Program-made: the position numbers and the translations under genes
From: Flavobacteriaceae bacterium
GTDB lineage: Bacteria > Bacteroidota > Bacteroidia > Flavobacteriales > Flavobacteriaceae
Length of the DNA: 48,924 bases
Reading direction: 5' to 3'
Assembly (NCBI GenBank): GCA_024643385.1
Contig: JAHEMZ010000016.1
Span: forward strand, 1-48,924
The notes under the pieces: generated by a model
Database searches by the model: none
Seen by the model: the letters and a program-made list of their open reading frames with translations, nothing else
What the model was told of the DNA's origin: nothing
Part shown: positions 45,552 through 48,924 of the stretch, one piece after another
How positions within the stretch are numbered: position 1 is the first letter of the stretch
Layout of the letters: each line of letters opens with the position of its first letter

Positions 45552-46088
45552 ATGGCTATTTCAAAACCTTTCAATTTAACTAAGTGGATCGAAGCCAACA
45601 GAGATCTCTTAAAACCTCCTGTAGGGAACAAGAATCTCTATGTTGACGCCGAAGACTATATTGTAATGATCGTTGCCGGGCCGAATGCCAGAAAGGACTA
45701 TCATTACAACGAGACAGAAGAACTTTTCTACCAGTTAGAAGGCAATATCACTGTAATCATTCAGGAAGACGGGCAACGGAAAGAAATGCCCTTGGGTCCT
45801 GGGGATATGTATCTGCATCCGGCTAAAGTTCCCCACTCTCCGGGGAGAAGCGCCGGATCCATCGGCCTTGTGATTGAACGAAAAAGAGCAGGACAAGGGT
45901 ATACCGACGGACTCCTTTGGTTCTGTGACAATTGCAATACCAAATTGCACGAAGTGTATTTTGAATTGAATGATATCGAAAAAGACTTCTTACCACATTT
46001 TAAAGAATTCTATAATTCTGAAATACTAAGAACTTGTAAGAATTGCGGAACGGTAATGGAAACCGATAAACGATTCGTGGCAGAATAA
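45552..46088 (+). CDS. 3-hydroxyanthranilate 3,4-dioxygenase
   Basis: A 178-residue cupin that opens the ring of 3-hydroxyanthranilate with Fe(II) and O2, in the kynurenine route from tryptophan. The cupin motifs include YHYNETEELFYQLEG and GDMYLHPAKVPHSPGRS, which carry the His/Glu iron ligands. A second, rubredoxin-like iron site is formed by CDNC (about residue 124) and CKNC (about 163), as in bacterial HAAO. ATG 45552 matches the family start; a reading from 45528 would begin inside a -7-like TATTTTTA (45521-45528). No other kynurenine gene is visible here. Confidence 0.94.
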   Translation: MAISKPFNLTKWIEANRDLLKPPVGNKNLYVDAEDYIVMIVAGPNARKDYHYNETEELFYQLEGNITVIIQEDGQRKEMPLGPGDMYLHPAKVPHSPGRSAGSIGLVIERKRAGQGYTDGLLWFCDNCNTKLHEVYFELNDIEKDFLPHFKEFYNSEILRTCKNCGTVMETDKRFVAE

Positions 46089-46144
46089 CCAATCATTACT
46101 TCTTTATAACAATTCTTTTACTTCCTTTTGTCTTAGGGATTACC

Positions 46145-46152
46145 TACCTTTG
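46145..46152 (+). promoter_or_regulatory. -7 promoter element for the ALDH7-type gene
   Basis: TACCTTTG matches TAnnTTTG. It overlaps an upstream in-frame TTG at 46150, so the start must be ATG 46186, about 30 bases downstream. A TTG at 46128-46130 is only 14 bases away, closer than usual. Confidence 0.5.
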
Positions 46153-46185
46153 CAACACCTAAAAAAAACGATAAAAATTCAAAAT

Positions 46186-47739
46186 ATGAGCACTGTCGCT
46201 ACTTCCTTCGGAATTGAAGAAGCTCTTCAAAAATTAGGAATTCAAGAAATAAATTATGGAACATCCACAGGAAACGACTGGTTTCCCGGTGAGGAAATGA
46301 TGTCTTCTTTTTCACCTGTGGACGGAAGTTTGATCGGGAAAGTTACTACTACTTCCCGAGAAGAATATGAAGCAGTAATGAAGGCTGCGACCTCCGCATT
46401 TAAATCATGGCGTTTGATGCCTGCTCCTCAACGGGGTGAGATCGTACGACAATTTGGAGACGAACTCCGCCGATTAAAGGCGCCTTTAGGAAAGTTGGTT
46501 TCCTATGAAATGGGGAAAAGCTATCAGGAAGGTTTGGGAGAAGTGCAGGAAATGATCGATATCTGTGATTTTGCCGTAGGTCTGTCTCGCCAATTACATG
46601 GTTTTACCATGCACAGCGAGCGCCCGGGTCATAGAATGTACGAACAATACCATCCGCTTGGAGTGGTTGGAATTATCTCGGCCTTTAACTTCCCCGTCGC
46701 TGTTTGGAGTTGGAATACGGCGTTGGCATGGATCTGTGGCGATGTTTGCGTCTGGAAACCTTCTGAAAAGGCTCCCTTATGTGGAATCGCTTGCCAGAAG
46801 ATCGCGGCTAACGTTTTTGCGAAGAATAACCTACCCGAAGGTATCTCCTGTTTGATCAATGGAGATTACCGCGTGGGAGAATTCATGACTACAGATAAAA
46901 GAGTTCCTTTGATCTCTGCTACCGGATCTACCCGCATGGGAAAAATTGTTTCCAGCACCGTGGCAGAACGATTGGGAAGAAGCCTCTTGGAATTAGGTGG
47001 AAACAATGCCATCATCGTAACCCCTGATGCAGATATCAAAATGACGGTGATCGGAGCAGTTTTTGGAGCGGTTGGGACATGTGGACAGCGTTGTACCTCC
47101 ACTCGAAGATTGATCATTCATGAAAGCATGTACGAAAAAGTAAAATCTGCGTTGGTAGATGCCTATAAACAACTGCGCATTGGAAATCCTTTGGATGAAA
47201 ATAATCATGTAGGTCCACTGATTGACAAAGATGCGGTTGCGATGTATAACAAAGCATTGGAAAAAGTAGTGGCTGAAGGGGGAAATTTGATCGTTGAAGG
47301 AGGAGTGCTCAAAGGAGCAGGGTATGAAAGCGGATGTTACGTAAAACCTGCTATTGCCGAAGCTAAGAATTCCTTTGAAATAGTTCAGCATGAAACCTTT
47401 GCTCCTGTTCTTTACCTTTTAAAATACAGTGGGGGTGTCGAAAATGCGATCGAGATCCAAAATGGTGTAGTGCAAGGATTATCTTCGGCTATTATGACCA
47501 ATAACCTTCGTGAGGCAGAAGCTTTTTTAAGTCATGCCGGAAGTGATTGTGGTATTGCAAACGTAAATATTGGCACCTCCGGTGCCGAAATTGGGGGAGC
47601 TTTTGGAGGGGAAAAGGAAACCGGGGGAGGTCGTGAGTCCGGATCAGACGCCTGGAAAGTATATATGCGCCGACAAACCAATACGATCAATTATACCACT
47701 CATTTGCCTTTGGCACAGGGGATTAAATTTGATCTATAA
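46186..47739 (+). CDS. ALDH7-type aldehyde dehydrogenase (piperideine-6-carboxylate dehydrogenase-like)
   Basis: A 517-residue NAD+-dependent aldehyde dehydrogenase. The catalytic pair is E269 (LLELGGNNA) and C303 (TCGQRCTSTRR); VVGIISAFNFPVAVWSWN is the ALDH7-like NAD-binding region. ALDH7A1-like enzymes oxidise alpha-aminoadipate semialdehyde, the open form of piperideine-6-carboxylate, in lysine breakdown. The gene follows the hydroxyanthranilate dioxygenase by 97 bases but has its own promoter, so a shared pathway is not proved. An alternative substrate is possible. A terminator follows. Confidence 0.9.
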   Translation: MSTVATSFGIEEALQKLGIQEINYGTSTGNDWFPGEEMMSSFSPVDGSLIGKVTTTSREEYEAVMKAATSAFKSWRLMPAPQRGEIVRQFGDELRRLKAPLGKLVSYEMGKSYQEGLGEVQEMIDICDFAVGLSRQLHGFTMHSERPGHRMYEQYHPLGVVGIISAFNFPVAVWSWNTALAWICGDVCVWKPSEKAPLCGIACQKIAANVFAKNNLPEGISCLINGDYRVGEFMTTDKRVPLISATGSTRMGKIVSSTVAERLGRSLLELGGNNAIIVTPDADIKMTVIGAVFGAVGTCGQRCTSTRRLIIHESMYEKVKSALVDAYKQLRIGNPLDENNHVGPLIDKDAVAMYNKALEKVVAEGGNLIVEGGVLKGAGYESGCYVKPAIAEAKNSFEIVQHETFAPVLYLLKYSGGVENAIEIQNGVVQGLSSAIMTNNLREAEAFLSHAGSDCGIANVNIGTSGAEIGGAFGGEKETGGGRESGSDAWKVYMRRQTNTINYTTHLPLAQGIKFDL

Positions 47740-47759
47740 TTAGATGTAATATGCATAAG

Positions 47760-47784
47760 AGCCCGCTGTTTCAGCGGGCTTTTT
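47760..47784 (+). terminator. Terminator after the aldehyde dehydrogenase gene
   Basis: AGCCCGCTG (47760-47768) and CAGCGGGCT (47772-47780) form a nine-pair stem with a TTT loop and a short T-run on the plus strand. It overlaps the stop of the convergent phosphoesterase gene. Confidence 0.85.
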
Positions 47785-48508
47785 AATTTCGGCCATTTTC
47801 AACCGGGTATAAACGGTATACGGGTTCACTTTGCCAAACTTCCTTGGTTTCCACATCTATAACGGATAAACGACCTTTGAAGGCGGCTCCTGTATCCACA
47901 TTCCATACATTGGCGCGTTGGATAGGAACTTCTTCTCCCATGCGTGTAACCGGCGTATGACCAATATAGATTTCTTTGAATAATTTAAGCCTGGGGGGAT
48001 AAAATTTTTCCTCGGGATCCATCCCGGGATTTAATGCACATGCCATTTCCCACAGCGTGCGATCCCAGTAAACCATATTGGGATAATACTCATGTTGAGG
48101 TCCTTGTAGGCTCGTAAAACCGGCATGCACATAGAGTCGATCTTCGGTGTCAATGTGATAATTCACCAGGGATTCAAAAAATTGGACATGCCTTTGTCTT
48201 TCTGAAACACTCAGAAGAGCATAACTTTTTTGTGTCGAGCCACCTCCGTGGTGCAGCCACATAGGATTAGCTTCCCCCTTGGTCAAGTAGTTATAACATA
48301 ATTCATCGTGATTGCCTCTTAATAATACGCAATGATGACTTTCAGCAAATTGAATTAAAAAGGAAACGGTTTCGGCATTTTCACTCCAACCATCTACATA
48401 ATCCCCCAAAAAGATAAAAGTATCCCCGGGCTTAGGACCAACTTGATCCAGCACCTGTGTCAGTGCTCTTACACCACCATGTATGTCCCCTACTACAAGT
48501 GTTCTCAT
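47783..48508 (-). CDS. Calcineurin-like metallophosphoesterase
   Basis: A 241-residue phosphoesterase of the serine/threonine phosphatase / diadenosine tetraphosphatase type. The two-metal site motifs are GDIHGG (residues 7-12), GDYVDGW (about 32-38) and RGNHDE (about 63-68), with a later VHAGF and GHTPV supplying further His ligands. It may hydrolyse phosphoproteins or diadenosine tetraphosphate. ATG 48508 gives a start directly before the catalytic motif, and overlaps the preceding gene's stop by four bases (ATGA). Confidence 0.93.
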   Translation of the reverse strand: MRTLVVGDIHGGVRALTQVLDQVGPKPGDTFIFLGDYVDGWSENAETVSFLIQFAESHHCVLLRGNHDELCYNYLTKGEANPMWLHHGGGSTQKSYALLSVSERQRHVQFFESLVNYHIDTEDRLYVHAGFTSLQGPQHEYYPNMVYWDRTLWEMACALNPGMDPEEKFYPPRLKLFKEIYIGHTPVTRMGEEVPIQRANVWNVDTGAAFKGRLSVIDVETKEVWQSEPVYRLYPVENGRN

Positions 48509-48924
48509 AGATTGCTTACTATTGCGATAATCAAGATGATCATCAAAATAAATACAATAAAGAAGAAGATCTTCCAAAACGAATAGGGACGCTGTCCCGA
48601 GACCACTCCTGTTTGTCCATTGACAAAAAAGTTGAATCGTTTACCTCTAAAACGGTATGCGCTGACATAAACAGGCAATAAAATATGCTTAAAGGTCTCT
48701 TGTGACAGGGTCATATCCAAAGAGGAAATACGTTGTGTATCTCCGCCGATATCATTACAAACCCAACGCTCTGCGATTATTTTTGCTTCTTCTGTGGCCT
48801 CTAAATGACCTTCCTTTAAAGGAATGGTATATTTTTCGGTCACAAAACCGGACAGGTAACCGCTATCAAATGGTTTTAATTCATTTAAGTTCCAGTTGGC
48901 GACTTTGGCCGGAATCTTTCCGGA
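48505..48924 (-). CDS. Membrane protein, C-terminal part (gene continues beyond the window)
   Basis: The reading frame is open from the window edge, so the true start lies outside; 139 residues are visible. The segment LPVYVSAYRFRGKRFNFFVNGQTGVVSGQRPYSFWK followed by one or two membrane helices (about the last 30 residues) resembles proteins sometimes labelled PriA-like or zinc-ribbon proteins, which are not real helicases. WNLNELKPFDSGYLSGFVTEKYTIPLKEG earlier fits the same group. The function is unknown. It overlaps the phosphoesterase start by four bases, so the two form an operon. Confidence 0.55.
   Translation of the reverse strand, partial: SGKIPAKVANWNLNELKPFDSGYLSGFVTEKYTIPLKEGHLEATEEAKIIAERWVCNDIGGDTQRISSLDMTLSQETFKHILLPVYVSAYRFRGKRFNFFVNGQTGVVSGQRPYSFWKIFFFIVFILMIILIIAIVSNL

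Noticed and set aside
46993..47391. A 132-codon minus-strand frame inside the aldehyde dehydrogenase gene
   Set aside because: It is antisense to an intact conserved enzyme and shows no domain or promoter.

Overview
The window is a stretch of chromosome from a member of the Bacteroidota, almost certainly a Flavobacteriaceae. The evidence is the gene content: SprE/PorW of the type IX secretion system (T9SS), a protease ending in a T9SS sorting domain, flavobacterial families DUF6341, DUF6427, DUF4254, DUF6168 and DUF4292, and an ATP synthase operon without the beta and epsilon genes. Many intergenic gaps also carry the Bacteroidota -7 promoter element TAnnTTTG. Genus cannot be decided from the sequence. 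Gene density is high, no gap between genes exceeds 300 bases, and I saw no tRNA, rRNA, CRISPR array, insertion sequence or prophage.

Layout. (1) 1-7.4 kb: surface-polysaccharide cluster: a partial GT4 glycosyltransferase, an O-antigen ligase/polymerase-like membrane protein, UDP-glucose dehydrogenase, UDP-glucuronate decarboxylase (together making UDP-xylose), an initiating sugar-phosphate transferase, a GT2 glycosyltransferase and, convergently, a CapK/PaaK-like adenylate-forming enzyme. (2) 7.4-12.8 kb: purD, two small conserved membrane proteins, DUF4254, a heptosyltransferase-like GT9 enzyme and a PaaE-like ferredoxin reductase. (3) 13-21.9 kb: sprE, bactofilin, then atpZ-DUF6168-atpB-atpE-atpF-atpH-atpA-atpG ending at a strong terminator. 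(4) 21.9-27.3 kb: a lipoprotein, then a tight operon of dut, a sugar nucleotidyltransferase, a TPR protein, a DUF4292 lipoprotein and an EnvC-like protein with a degenerate LytM domain. (5) 27.3-31.7 kb, all minus strand: a compact sulfur locus: rhodanese, CxxC metal-binding-domain protein, TPMT-like methyltransferase, persulfide-dioxygenase-like MBL-rhodanese fusion, TauE/SafE exporter and a Crp/Fnr regulator. (6) 31.8-40 kb: a T9SS-targeted subtilisin, acyl-CoA thioesterase, HU-SPOR protein, dprA, trpS, plsC. (7) 40-43.3 kb: an ECF sigma factor with an unusual partner protein (cytoplasmic N-terminus, one membrane helix, long linker, outer-membrane beta-barrel), then recA. (8) 43.4-48.9 kb: monooxygenase-fold protein, isoaspartyl peptidase, CAP-domain lipoprotein, 3-hydroxyanthranilate dioxygenase, ALDH7-type dehydrogenase, metallophosphoesterase and a partial membrane protein.

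The two most interesting items are these. First, the sulfur locus looks like a self-contained regulon. A perfect 16-base palindrome of the form TGTAAC-N4-GTTACA before tauE, an 11/12 match before the rhodanese operon and an 8/12 match before the MBL-rhodanese gene are all centred exactly 36.5 bases upstream of the last base of a -7 element. That is the place a Crp/Fnr activator would bind, and the linked Crp/Fnr protein carries three clustered cysteines that could sense sulfane sulfur. Second, the sigma-factor partner at 40068-41594 appears to be a protein that would cross both membranes and act as an anti-sigma factor.
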